Shown piece after piece: positions 18,079 through 26,732 of a stretch of DNA of 64,000 nt. The notes under the pieces are model-generated. The model saw nothing but the letters and a program-made list of their open reading frames with translations. It was not told the DNA's origin and did no database searches. Positions within the stretch are counted from its first letter, which is position 1. Each line of letters starts with the position of its first letter. The stretch is from an uncultured Acetatifactor sp. (GTDB lineage Bacteria > Bacillota > Clostridia > Lachnospirales > Lachnospiraceae), in assembly GCA_947630715.1 (NCBI GenBank), contig CANRIP010000008.1:25833-89832 (forward strand), read 5' to 3'. The position numbers and the translations under genes are program-made.

Positions 18079-20748
18079 ATGTTGAAGAAATGGATTCGCA
18101 GACAGCTAGGCGCACAGGTCAATCTGCGGGAACGATTGTTCAGGCTGGTCATCATGATGGGAATCGTTGCCATGGTGGTGGCGCTGATTATGGCAATCGT
18201 CAGGAGACAGTCCGGTCTGCTGACGGGGATGCTGTTTGTATTCCTGGTGCTGATGGGCCTGGCGCTGGCGGTTTCGGTGCGCTACGGAAGATATGAGGTG
18301 CCGGCCCTGGCCCTGCTTTTGCTGGCAAACGGCGTTCTCTTTCCCGCTACCTTCCTGCTGAACGGAGGGACGGAAGGGGGCGCGATCTCCTGGTTTGTCC
18401 TGGGGATCATTATGGCGTTTCTGCTGTTTCGGGGGAAACTTTTGATCGGGCTGGTGATATACAGCGTGGCGGCGGATTTCATCACCTTTGTGGTGGGATA
18501 CTGCAATCCGGATTTGATCGTCCCCATAGGCAGCAGGATCTATTTGTACATCGATTCCTTTATCGCCATGACCCTTTCGGCGATCCTGATCGGCCTTTTG
18601 GTGAAGACCCAGAACGCGGTGTATGAAAGGGAAGTGGAGGTGACCGAGCAGCAGAAACTGCAGATCGAGGAAGTGAGCCGTACCCAGAGCGCGTTTTTCG
18701 CCAATATGAGCCATGAGATCCGTACGCCCATCAACACCATTATCGGCTTGAACGAGATGAACCTGCGGGAAGATATCTCCGATGAAATCGCGGAAAACTC
18801 CATCAACATTCAAAACGCCAGCAAAATGCTGCTGGCGCTGATCAACGATATTCTGGATCTTTCCAAGCTGGAGTCCGGGAAAATGGAAATTGTGCCGGCC
18901 AGGTATGAGACGGGCGTCATGTTCAGCGATCTGGTCAATCTGATCTGGGTCCGGGCGCATCAGAAGGAATTGGATTTCAAGGTGGATATTTCCCCGGAGA
19001 TTCCCTCCATGCTTTACGGCGACGAGGTGCGGCTGAAACAGGTTCTGACCAATATCCTCACCAACGCCGTCAAATATACGGAGTTCGGCTCCGTCACCCT
19101 GCGGGCGAAATCGGAGAGGACATCCCCCAACACCGTGCGGCTGCGCATTTCCGTGGCGGACACCGGCATGGGAATCAAAAAGGACGACATGGATAAGCTG
19201 TTTGACACCTTCCGGAGATTCGATGAGGAAAAGAACCGGAATGTGGAGGGAACCGGCCTTGGCCTTGCCATTTCCAAGCAGCTTGTGGAAATGATGGGCG
19301 GGACTATCACGGTGGACAGCATTTATACAAAGGGCTCCACCTTTACCGTCAACGTGGAACAGAAGATCATGGACGAAAAGCCCATCGGCCCTCTGGATCT
19401 GATGATCAAGAAAAAGATCGCCAACCGGGAGAGGTACAAGCAGAGCTTTGAAGCCCCCGACGCCAGAGTGCTGATTGTGGACGACAATGAAATGAACCTG
19501 ACGGTGGCGAAAAAGCTGCTGCGGGCCACCAAGGTACAGATCGAGACGGCCCGGAACGGAGAGGAATGCCTGGAAATGACCAAGGGACGTTTCTACCATG
19601 TGATTTTTATGGATCACATGATGCCGGGAATGGACGGGGTAGAGACGTTAAAGCGGCTGAGAAAGCAGCCTGAGGGCCTCTGCCAGAACGTGCCGGTTAT
19701 CGCCCTGACCGCCAACGCCATGTCGGGGGCGGAGGATATCTATCAGAACAGCGGTTTCCAGAGCTATCTGGCAAAACCCATCAACGGCGCGCTTTTGGAG
19801 GCGACTTTGCTGAAATTCCTCCCCGCGGAGCTGATCGAGTACAGCGGCAAGGAGGAAGACCAGTCCGAGGAAGTCATTCAGCAGGTGACGGGGATGCGCA
19901 AGAAAAAGGTGGCTGTCACCGCCGACTGCGTATGCGATCTGCCTGACGAGTGGCTGACCCGGTACGAGATCGGAACCATGTACTATTACATTTATACCGA
20001 GCAGGGCAGATTCGCGGACGGCAAGGAGATTACCGGGGACAACCTGGTTCCCTATCTGCAGCAGGGCGGCGGCCAGGTCCGCTCCGAACACGCCTCGGCG
20101 GAGGAATATGAAAATCTGTTTGCCAACACCCTGGACCGCGCGGAGCAGGTGATTCATATCACAATGGCCAAACATGCCAGCACATGCTATGAGACGGCGA
20201 TGGAGGCCGCGAAGGGCTTTGACAACGTGCATGTGGTAGACTCCGGGCATGTCTCCAGCGGCATGGGAATGATCGTCCTTTACGCCGCTAAAATGGCGCA
20301 GAACAATATGACCGTGGCGGAGATCTTAAAGGGCGTGGAGGATATGAAGGAGCGGGTTTCCACCAGCTTTGTCATCAACAATCCGGAGATTCTGGCCCAA
20401 AGCGGCCGGATCGGAAAAGCCATGGCGGGATTTTGCAAAATGTTCTCTCTCCACCCCGTTTTGTACATGGCCCAGAGCAGGATCAAGTTCCAGAGCTTTG
20501 TCACCGGAAGCCCGGAAAAGGCCTACGCAAAGTATATCCGGATGCAGATGCGCAAGGTAACCCAGCTTGACGATAAGGTGTGCTTTTTGACCCACGCGGG
20601 CTGTACCGTGAAGGAACAGAACGAGCTGGTGAAGGAAATCAAGGAATATCAGCACTTTGAACGAATCTTTCTGCAAAAGGCGTCCGCTACCATCATCAGC
20701 AACTGCGGCCTGGGAACCGTAGGGCTTTTGTGCCTGAAACAGTGGTAG
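18079..20748 (+). CDS. Hybrid histidine kinase fused to a DegV domain
   Basis: An 889-residue protein starting 6 bp after the previous kinase. Order: about six membrane helices (15-180), HisKA (MSHEIRTPINT, H212), HATPase_c (NILTNAVKY; DTGMGI; GTGLGLAIS), receiver (D512 in FMDHMMPGMDG), then from about residue 605 a full DegV domain. The DegV part has TADCVCDLP, DSGHVSSGMG, QSGRIGKAM, THAGC and SNCGLGTVG. The last motif carries Asn where FakB-type proteins have the lipid-binding His (SSHCGPGTLG in the protein at 2584), so binding may be altered. No Hpt is present. The frame is continuous, so it is a real fusion. A lipid-sensing or lipid-presenting output is inference. Confidence 0.93.
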   Translation: MLKKWIRRQLGAQVNLRERLFRLVIMMGIVAMVVALIMAIVRRQSGLLTGMLFVFLVLMGLALAVSVRYGRYEVPALALLLLANGVLFPATFLLNGGTEGGAISWFVLGIIMAFLLFRGKLLIGLVIYSVAADFITFVVGYCNPDLIVPIGSRIYLYIDSFIAMTLSAILIGLLVKTQNAVYEREVEVTEQQKLQIEEVSRTQSAFFANMSHEIRTPINTIIGLNEMNLREDISDEIAENSINIQNASKMLLALINDILDLSKLESGKMEIVPARYETGVMFSDLVNLIWVRAHQKELDFKVDISPEIPSMLYGDEVRLKQVLTNILTNAVKYTEFGSVTLRAKSERTSPNTVRLRISVADTGMGIKKDDMDKLFDTFRRFDEEKNRNVEGTGLGLAISKQLVEMMGGTITVDSIYTKGSTFTVNVEQKIMDEKPIGPLDLMIKKKIANRERYKQSFEAPDARVLIVDDNEMNLTVAKKLLRATKVQIETARNGEECLEMTKGRFYHVIFMDHMMPGMDGVETLKRLRKQPEGLCQNVPVIALTANAMSGAEDIYQNSGFQSYLAKPINGALLEATLLKFLPAELIEYSGKEEDQSEEVIQQVTGMRKKKVAVTADCVCDLPDEWLTRYEIGTMYYYIYTEQGRFADGKEITGDNLVPYLQQGGGQVRSEHASAEEYENLFANTLDRAEQVIHITMAKHASTCYETAMEAAKGFDNVHVVDSGHVSSGMGMIVLYAAKMAQNNMTVAEILKGVEDMKERVSTSFVINNPEILAQSGRIGKAMAGFCKMFSLHPVLYMAQSRIKFQSFVTGSPEKAYAKYIRMQMRKVTQLDDKVCFLTHAGCTVKEQNELVKEIKEYQHFERIFLQKASATIISNCGLGTVGLLCLKQW

Positions 20749-20810
20749 AGGGCGGAGCCCGTCCCACGGGGACGGCGGCACGGACATCGGCAAACACATA
20801 AGGAGACATC

Positions 20811-21701
20811 ATGGACGCAATCAAACTTTGGAAGGACAGCTATCGGACCGGCAGCGATGAGATTGACAGTCAGCATCAGGAATTGTTTCATCAGGTGGAG
20901 GATTTTTTAACCATAGCAATGACCGCCGGCGAGACGGCGAACAAGCAAAAATGTATGGAGACGCTGGACTTTCTGTTATCCTATACGGCCCGGCATTTTG
21001 AACTGGAGGAAACCCTTCAGAGGGAAAGGGACTATGTGGGGTATGCGGAGCATGTAAAGCTTCACGAGCGGTTTAAAAATACGGTGCTGGCTTATCAGGA
21101 GACAGTGGAGAGAGAATTTTCCAAGGAGATGTTAAAGAGGCTGGCGGGGACGCTGATGACCTGGCTGACGATCCATGTCTGCGACTGTGACAGGAAGATC
21201 TTTACAAACGAGCCCATCTCTCCCCAGATCCACTTTGAGGGCGTGGAGGATCTGATTCGCACAGTGACCACCCGGCTTTTGAGCGATACCTACGGGATCG
21301 TCTTTCAGAACGCCACGGCCAGCGTGTATAACGGCTGTGTGGACGGGAAGGTGATCGTCCGCAGCATGATCGGCAATCAGGGAAAAACCCATGTGTTCCT
21401 GATCGGGTTCTCCGAGGAGATGGCCCGGGCCCTTTACAGGGGGATCAGCGGCGTGGAGATCGGCAGCATGGATGCCATGAACGCCGTGGAAAAGTCGGCC
21501 CTGATGGAGCTGGGGGATATTATCGCCTCCCATGTGCTGGCCTATCTGATCAGCGACGAGGGAGAAAACCAGTTTGACTGGCGGGGCGATCTTTTTCTGG
21601 ATCAATACCGGGATACCGGCGTGGATATTAAAAACAACATGTGCCTGAAATTCCACACGGATCACGGGGCCCTGTCGGTGATGTACTGCGCGGCCGGTTG
21701 A
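20811..21701 (+). CDS. Bacteriohemerythrin with CheX-like C-terminal domain
   Basis: A 296-residue protein. Residues 1-135 form a hemerythrin four-helix bundle with all expected diiron ligands: H22 (DSQHQELF), HFELEE, HVKLHERF, and IHVCDCD. Such domains bind O2 or sense redox or NO. Residues 145-296 resemble the CheX/CheC phosphatase fold, with ALMELGDIIASHV matching the ELGNI helix except that the catalytic Asn position is Asp, so phosphatase activity is uncertain. It closes the HD-GYP/kinase unit, which suggests a link between oxygen or redox state and phosphorelay output. No stand-alone chemotaxis gene is nearby. Confidence 0.85.
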   Translation: MDAIKLWKDSYRTGSDEIDSQHQELFHQVEDFLTIAMTAGETANKQKCMETLDFLLSYTARHFELEETLQRERDYVGYAEHVKLHERFKNTVLAYQETVEREFSKEMLKRLAGTLMTWLTIHVCDCDRKIFTNEPISPQIHFEGVEDLIRTVTTRLLSDTYGIVFQNATASVYNGCVDGKVIVRSMIGNQGKTHVFLIGFSEEMARALYRGISGVEIGSMDAMNAVEKSALMELGDIIASHVLAYLISDEGENQFDWRGDLFLDQYRDTGVDIKNNMCLKFHTDHGALSVMYCAAG

Positions 21702-21868
21702 GACGGCAGGGGGGTGCCGCCGTTTCCGCCGGGGAAAGGCGCGGCCGTTTCCGGAATGGAATTTTTTCGGGAACCCTTCATTTTTTAGGTGACTGCGCCG
21801 AAATAAAGTAAGACGGAACTGTAAATGGATTTACGTTTTCAGACACAGACGCAATGGAGGGCATACGC

Positions 21869-22612
21869 ATGGACAAGATTGGAACCTATGGACTTTATCA
21901 AAACAATTACATGAGAAACGCCGGGGCGGAACAGGCGGAGCGCGCCGCCGCAAGCCGGACGGAGGAAACCAAAAGCCCGTCCCGGGATCAGGTGCGTTTA
22001 AGCGAAGGGGCCCAGTCCCTTCTGAAAGAGTTAAAGAGCGCCTACGGCAATTCGGATTTTATCATCGCGGATTATGAGACGGAGGAGGAAGCGGCCTCCC
22101 TGCTGTCCAGGGGCAAATCCCAGTACAGCGTTCTGCTGACGCCGGAAGAACTGGAAAAGATGGCGGCGGATAAGGATGCGAAGAAAGACGGCCTGAAAAC
22201 TCTGGAGGAGGCGTTTTCCAAGCTGGGAGAAATGAAGGAACAGTTGGGAGAAAAAGGCCGGGACGTGACCAGGATGGGAGTCGCCATCGGTGACGACGGC
22301 GAAGTTTCCTACTTTGCGGAGCTGGAAAAAACCAACGAAAGGCAACGGGAGCGGATTCAGGAAAAACGCGAGGAAAAGCGTCAGGAAGAAAAGGAGAAGG
22401 CGAAGGATTCCCAGGATGAGAAGGCTGGGAAGGAGCAGGAGGTTCTCCGGGACGGACGCCCCAGAGGGGGAAAATTCCGGGAGCCCGGAAAGCATGTCAC
22501 GGTTTTTGGATCCTCCGTGGAGGAACTGGCCGGGGCCATCGACCAGGTGGATTGGAGCCGGGTGCCGGAGGATGTGGTTCCCAGCGGACACAGATACGAT
22601 TTCTCCGTCTGA
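21869..22612 (+). CDS. DUF6033-like charged protein
   Basis: A 247-residue protein without signal peptide or membrane helix. It opens MDKIGTYGLYQNNYMRNAG; the middle has LTPEELEKMAADKDAKKDGL and MGVAIGDDGEVSYFAELEK; then comes a highly charged K/E/R/Q coiled stretch (about 155-200). The layout resembles DUF6033 proteins of Lachnospiraceae, whose function is unknown. ATG 21869 is chosen because GGAGGG is well spaced before it; an ATG five codons upstream overlaps that site. The assignment is from memory. Confidence 0.6.
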   Translation: MDKIGTYGLYQNNYMRNAGAEQAERAAASRTEETKSPSRDQVRLSEGAQSLLKELKSAYGNSDFIIADYETEEEAASLLSRGKSQYSVLLTPEELEKMAADKDAKKDGLKTLEEAFSKLGEMKEQLGEKGRDVTRMGVAIGDDGEVSYFAELEKTNERQRERIQEKREEKRQEEKEKAKDSQDEKAGKEQEVLRDGRPRGGKFREPGKHVTVFGSSVEELAGAIDQVDWSRVPEDVVPSGHRYDFSV

Positions 22613-22943
22613 TCAGATAAGATTGACCCAGGGAACAGGAAATGCGGTGCAGAGTCGGAAACGGCCCTGCACCGTTTGCTGTCAGCCCGTATTTCCGGCC
22701 GCCGGTACGGCCAAAATCCTGTACATTGGAATAGGAGTGGTAAGAGAAGGGAAAAACGCCCGCCGCATCCTCTGTCATTTTGCACAATAGGCGGCCGGGC
22801 GGCTCTGCGCTTTTTCTACAAAGATTCAAATTTTGCCTGAATTAACTGACATTTTGAAGATTAATCTGTTAAAATAAAGGCAATGATAAAAGAGAAAATC
22901 CATGTGGGAACCGGATATCAGGTTCCGGAAAGGAGAGCGGTTC
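22613..22943. other. Intergenic region with weak terminator
   Basis: The stretch after the DUF6033-like gene holds a CGGTGCAG/CTGCACCG hairpin (22645-22674) followed by TTTGCTGT, a weak terminator. Nothing is recognised between about 22680 and 22840. The carD promoter follows. Confidence 0.45.
22846..22875 (+). promoter_or_regulatory. carD promoter
   Basis: CTGACA (22846-22851), 18-bp spacer, TAAAAT (22870-22875) with an extended TG. Confidence 0.65.
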
Positions 22944-23450
22944 GTGTTTGAGATCGGAGAACAAGTGGTGTGCGGCAACAAAGGAGTATGCACCGTGGAA
23001 AATATTTCCACCCTTGATATAGGCGGTGTGGATAAACAGAGAAAATATTATATTCTGAAACCCAGGTACCAGGCCGGGAGTACGGTGTATGTGCCGGTGG
23101 ACGCCGCAGAAGGCTCCATGCGCAGAGTGCTGAGCCGGGAGGAAGCGGATCGTTTGATCGACGCTATTCCCCAGCTCCCCCTGATTGATATCGCAAACGA
23201 TAAGCTGTCCGAGCAGACCTATAAGGAGCATATGAAGGAAAACTGCTGCGAGGAATGGGTCAGGGTGATCAAAACAATCTACCAGCGGAGGGAAAAGCGG
23301 CTGCAGGCGGGGAGAAAGGTGACCGCCGTGGATGCCAGGTATATTCATCTTGCCCAGGAAAATCTCTACGGCGAGCTGGCCGTGGCGTTAAACCTGGACA
23401 GAGAGGACGTGGAGGCTTATATCCGGGGAGAGATCCGCGCCAGGTCTTAA
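22944..23450 (+). CDS. CarD family transcriptional regulator
   Basis: A 168-residue protein starting at a GTG. The FEIGEQVVCGNKGVCTVENI segment is the CarD/TRCF RNA-polymerase-binding Tudor-like domain; YYILKPRYQAGSTVYVPVD continues it. The helical C-terminal half (AVDARYIHLAQENLYGELAV) matches the DNA-contacting domain of CarD and CdnL. These proteins bind the RNAP beta subunit and stabilise open complexes, often at rRNA and tRNA promoters. GTG 22944 is preferred over an upstream ATG (22902) because AGGAGA sits 7-8 bp before it and homologues begin MFEIG. Confidence 0.88.
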   Translation: MFEIGEQVVCGNKGVCTVENISTLDIGGVDKQRKYYILKPRYQAGSTVYVPVDAAEGSMRRVLSREEADRLIDAIPQLPLIDIANDKLSEQTYKEHMKENCCEEWVRVIKTIYQRREKRLQAGRKVTAVDARYIHLAQENLYGELAVALNLDREDVEAYIRGEIRARS

Positions 23451-23493
23451 CGTCCCACAGGATGGATGCGGAGGAATGAGCGGAAAAAAATAC

Positions 23494-23522
23494 TTTACAA
23501 TGCCCGGGAAAAGTATTATGAT
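23494..23522 (+). promoter_or_regulatory. thrS promoter
   Basis: TTTACA (23494-23499), 17-bp spacer, TATGAT (23517-23522), about 45 bp before the T-box leader. Confidence 0.7.
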
Positions 23523-23564
23523 AGGGAATCATAAGTTTCAGGCAAAATAAACAGGCGCAAAACG

Positions 23565-23816
23565 ATGATGAGAACAGTAGCCTGTCTTTGGACCCCAGAG
23601 AGGACCGCCCGCCGCAGTAACGGCAGGGGCTGAGAGCGGTTCGGCGAGAAGACAGTGTGAAGACCGTCTCGGAGTGACTCCAATCAAGTCCGTCCGCCCA
23701 CGTTACGGGCAAAGGAAGGCGGCGGGAAGGTTATGCTTTCAAACCGGACCGCAACAGGGGTGGAACCGCGTGGACTGCGTCCCCTGCAATAGAGATATTG
23801 CAGGGGGCTTTTTTGT
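23565..23816 (+). promoter_or_regulatory. T-box riboswitch (threonine) upstream of thrS
   Basis: Stem I features are seen: GATGAGAACAGTAG on the 5' side, CAGAGAGG and CTGAGAG loops, then GAAG followed by ACC (23663-23665), the likely threonine specifier codon. The T-box AGGGGTGGAACCGCG is at 23756-23770 and pairs with uncharged tRNA-Thr acceptor ends to form the antiterminator. Without it the 10-bp terminator CCCCTGCAAT/ATTGCAGGGG plus T-run (23781-23815) forms and stops transcription. Confidence 0.92.
23781..23815 (+). terminator. T-box terminator stem
   Basis: CCCCTGCAAT (23781-23790), loop AGAGAT, ATTGCAGGGG (23797-23806), then G, C and a T-run. It is the OFF state of the thrS T-box. Confidence 0.9.
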
Positions 23817-23876
23817 GTGAAACCGCGGACTGCAGAACCGAAACGGCGGACGCGCCGGAAGAAAGGAAGGCCAGAT

Positions 23877-25841
23877 ATGAAAATTACACTGAAGGATGGC
23901 TCCGTGAAGGAGTACGGGGAAAAGAAAAGCGTTTATCAAATTGCCCTGGATATCAGCGAGGGGCTGGCAAGAGCCGCCTGCTGCGCCAGGGTGGACGGAC
24001 AGGTGAAGGATCTGCGCACCGTGATCGATGCCGACTGCAAGCTGGAAATCTGCACCGCAGCCGATCAGGACGGGCTTGCCACGATCCGCCACACCGCCTC
24101 CCATGTGCTGGCGGAAGCGGTGAAACGGCTGTTTCCCGATGCAAAGCTCACCATCGGCCCCAGCATCGACACCGGATTTTATTACGATTTTGACCATGCG
24201 CCTTTTTCCCGGGAGGATCTGGACGCCCTGGAGGCGGAGATGAAAAAGATCATCCGGGAGGGAGCCGCCCTGGAGCGGTTTACGCTGCCGAGAGAGGAAG
24301 CCATCCGGCTGATGGAGGAAAGGCAGGAGCCTTATAAGGTGGAGCTGATCCGGGATCTGCCGGAGGACGCGGAAATCTCCTTTTACCGTCAGGGGGATTT
24401 TGTGGATCTGTGCGCCGGCCCTCATCTGATGAGCACAAAGGGGGTAAAGGCGTTTAAGCTTACCTCCTCCTCCATGGCGTACTGGCGGGGGAAATCCGAA
24501 AACGCCATGCTCCAGAGAATATACGGCACCGCCTTCCCAAAGAAGGAGGAACTGGAGGAATACCTTGTCTATTGGGAGAACGTGAAAAACCGCGACCACA
24601 ACAAGCTGGGACGCGAGATGGAGCTGTTTACCACCGTGGATGTGATCGGCCAGGGGCTTCCCCTTTTGATGCCCAAGGGAGCGAAAATCATCCAGACCAT
24701 GCAGCGCTGGATCGAGGATCTGGAGGACAACGAGTGGGGCTATATCCGCACCAAGACGCCGCTCATGGCAAAGAGCGATCTGTATAAAATTTCCGGCCAC
24801 TGGGATCATTACAAGGACGGCATGTTCGTGTTTGGCGATGAGGAAAAGGACAAGGAGGTTTACGCCCTCCGGCCCATGACATGCCCCTTCCAGTATTATG
24901 TCTATAAGGCGACTCAGCATTCCTACCGGGATCTGCCCCTGCGTTACAGCGAAACCTCCACTCTGTTCCGGAACGAGGACTCCGGCGAGATGCACGGGCT
25001 GACCCGGGTGCGCCAGTTCACCATTTCCGAGGGACACCTGATCGTAAGGCCGGATCAGATGGTACAGGAATTTAAGAACTGCCTGGCGCTGGCGAAATAC
25101 TGCCTGACCGTGCTGGGCGTGGAGGAAGATGTGACTTACCACCTCTCCAAATGGGATCCCCAAAACCGGGAAAAATACATCGGGGAGCCGGAGGTCTGGG
25201 AGCAGACCGAGGGCCATATCCGCGATATTTTGAACGAGCTGCACATTCAGTTTACGGAGGATGTGGGCGAGGCCGCTTTCTACGGCCCCAAGGTGGATAT
25301 CAACGCCCGCAACGTATACGGCAAGGAGGATACCATGATTACCATTCAGTGGGACGCCCTGCTTGCGGAACAGTTTGACATGTACTATATCGATCAGAAC
25401 GGGGATAAGGTGCGCCCCTATATCATCCACAGGACATCCATGGGCTGCTATGAGAGAACCCTTGCCTGGCTGATCGAAAAATACGAGGGCAAATTCCCTA
25501 CCTGGCTGTGCCCCGAGCAGGTGCGGGTGCTGCCCATTTCTGAGAAATATGAGGAATACGCGGCTAAGGTGGAGAAAAAACTGAAGGAAAACGGCATTCT
25601 TGCCGCCACGGACAACCGCTCGGAGAAAATCGGTTTTAAGATTCGGGAGGCGAGGCTTGACAAGCTGCCCTATATGCTGGTTGTGGGACAAAAAGAGGAG
25701 GAAGACGGCACGGTCAGCGTGAGAAGCAGGTTCGCCGGCGACGAAGGGCAGAAACCGCTGGAGGTGTTTATCGACCAGATCTGCAAGGAAATCCGCACAA
25801 AGGAGATCCGCCGGGAAACGGTGAAGGAGGAACAGCCGTAA
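23877..25841 (+). CDS. thrS: Threonyl-tRNA synthetase
   Basis: A 654-residue class II synthetase that charges tRNA-Thr. Order: TGS domain (MKITLKDGSVKEYGE), editing/SAD domain (HTASHVLAEAVKRLFPDAK near 80; YRQGDFVDLCAGPHL near 175), catalytic core (MTCPFQYYVYK with the zinc cysteine; RYSETSTLFRNEDSGEMHGL), motif 3 (HRTSMGCYERTLAWLIE) and the C-terminal anticodon-binding domain (VRVLPISEKYEEYA). The editing histidines (HTASH) are kept. ATG 23877 follows GAAAGGAAGG; the frame extends upstream into the T-box terminator, so that part is excluded. Confidence 0.97.
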   Translation: MKITLKDGSVKEYGEKKSVYQIALDISEGLARAACCARVDGQVKDLRTVIDADCKLEICTAADQDGLATIRHTASHVLAEAVKRLFPDAKLTIGPSIDTGFYYDFDHAPFSREDLDALEAEMKKIIREGAALERFTLPREEAIRLMEERQEPYKVELIRDLPEDAEISFYRQGDFVDLCAGPHLMSTKGVKAFKLTSSSMAYWRGKSENAMLQRIYGTAFPKKEELEEYLVYWENVKNRDHNKLGREMELFTTVDVIGQGLPLLMPKGAKIIQTMQRWIEDLEDNEWGYIRTKTPLMAKSDLYKISGHWDHYKDGMFVFGDEEKDKEVYALRPMTCPFQYYVYKATQHSYRDLPLRYSETSTLFRNEDSGEMHGLTRVRQFTISEGHLIVRPDQMVQEFKNCLALAKYCLTVLGVEEDVTYHLSKWDPQNREKYIGEPEVWEQTEGHIRDILNELHIQFTEDVGEAAFYGPKVDINARNVYGKEDTMITIQWDALLAEQFDMYYIDQNGDKVRPYIIHRTSMGCYERTLAWLIEKYEGKFPTWLCPEQVRVLPISEKYEEYAAKVEKKLKENGILAATDNRSEKIGFKIREARLDKLPYMLVVGQKEEEDGTVSVRSRFAGDEGQKPLEVFIDQICKEIRTKEIRRETVKEEQP

Positions 25842-25945
25842 TTTCTCCCTGAAACAGTCTGCCTGCATATCGGAGGGAAACCGTGGAATACTAATACGGA
25901 CACAAAAACCGATATGCCGCGTGGGCGGCGGAAAGAGAGGCAGAT

Positions 25946-26266
25946 ATGGCGGATTTAAAATGTGCGGTGGAAAACTGCGGCTACAATCAGGATCACCTGT
26001 GCTGCAAAGGGGACATTATGGTGGGCGGCAAGCATGCCGACGATTGCGACGGCACCTGCTGCGAGAGTTTTTTCCAGAGGAAGGAAGGAACGGATTCCTT
26101 TAAAAGCTCCGTGGTGCATCCCAGCCAGACCATCAGTATCGACTGTGAGGCCGTGAAGTGTATTTATAACTCCAATTATAAATGCCACGCCGAACATGTG
26201 GACATCAAGGGCTGCGGCGCCTGCGCCTGCGGGGAGACGGCCTGCGCCACCTTCACGGAAAAATGA
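25946..26266 (+). CDS. DUF1540 cysteine-rich protein
   Basis: A 106-residue soluble protein with two tandem DUF1540 units: LKCAVENCGYNQDHLCC...CDGTCCESF, then IDCEAVKCIYNSNYKCHAEH...CACGETACATF. Fourteen cysteines are arranged in metallothionein-like clusters, so metal or Fe-S binding is likely, but no activity is established. The unit duplication is visible in the sequence. RBS GAGAGGCAG. It lies between thrS and the infC leader. Confidence 0.88.
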   Translation: MADLKCAVENCGYNQDHLCCKGDIMVGGKHADDCDGTCCESFFQRKEGTDSFKSSVVHPSQTISIDCEAVKCIYNSNYKCHAEHVDIKGCGACACGETACATFTEK

Positions 26267-26387
26267 CGGCTGTGGGCGCATGCCCCTATGACCGCCTGCC
26301 GCCCGCGCTGCAAAGCGGGGCGGCGGCGCGCTTCAATCCCGGAAGGGGGCAGCGGAGCCTTCCGTCACAGGGAATAGGGAATCTTCC

Positions 26388-26471
26388 GGTACAGGAAATA
26401 CAGAAAATAAAGGTACAGGAAATACAGAAAAGGTACAGGAAATACAGAAAAGGTACAGGAAATACAGAAAA
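26388..26471 (+). repeat. 20-bp tandem repeat, four copies
   Basis: GGTACAGGAAATACAGAAAA occurs at 26388 (with a 4-bp insertion), 26412, 26432 and 26452. The last copy abuts the -35 box of the infC promoter. It is an intergenic minisatellite with no visible coding role. Confidence 0.9.
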
Positions 26472-26475
26472 TAGG

Positions 26476-26504
26476 TTGACAGATGGGAAAACCTGTGCTA
26501 ATCT
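26476..26504 (+). promoter_or_regulatory. infC-rpmI-rplT promoter
   Basis: A consensus TTGACA (26476-26481), 17-bp spacer, TAATCT (26499-26504) with an extended TG. Confidence 0.8.
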
Positions 26505-26510
26505 TTAAAA

Positions 26511-26680
26511 GTGCGTGGGAAACGCGCCAGCAAGCAGAGTATCCGCTCTCACCTTACGGCAATGGAGCCGGTAAGCGTCAATAGTTTGGAAATCGTCGAA
26601 TTCCTTTTATACGGGCGAAGCGTCGGATGGATTCCGCCGCCCCGCGCTGTATGGGAATGTCTGCGGTGGGAAGATTGTTG
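26511..26680 (+). ncRNA. L20-type ribosomal leader RNA
   Basis: The 200-nt leader contains TATCCGCTCTCACCTTACGG and GCCGGTAAGCGTCAATAG, which resemble the Firmicute L20 leader. In that element, excess L20 binds the RNA and favours a terminator before infC. The region is structured and ends in a strong terminator at 26681. Family assignment is from memory; position and structure fit. Confidence 0.75.
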
Positions 26681-26709
26681 AGTGGATAGCTGCGCTGTCC
26701 ACTTTTTTT
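26681..26709 (+). terminator. Regulatory terminator of the L20 leader
   Basis: A 10-bp stem AGTGGATAGC/GCTGTCCACT (one G-U pair), loop TGC, followed by seven T residues. It stands 24 bp before the infC start, so it must be bypassed for expression, consistent with L20-controlled attenuation. Confidence 0.88.
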
Positions 26710-26732
26710 ATAATAAACGGAGGTAAACGGCC

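Noticed and set aside
18106..19617. A 503-residue open frame antisense to the kinase-DegV gene
   Set aside because: It is histidine/glutamine-rich nonsense opposite a well-supported kinase.
21797..21804. Sigma-28 (flagellar) promoter GCCGAAAT before the DUF6033-like gene
   Set aside because: No TAAA at the needed distance, and no motility gene is present in the window.
23739..25868. A 709-residue open frame antisense to thrS
   Set aside because: It mirrors thrS codons on the other strand, has no ribosome site and no recognisable domain; GC-rich genes often give such shadows.
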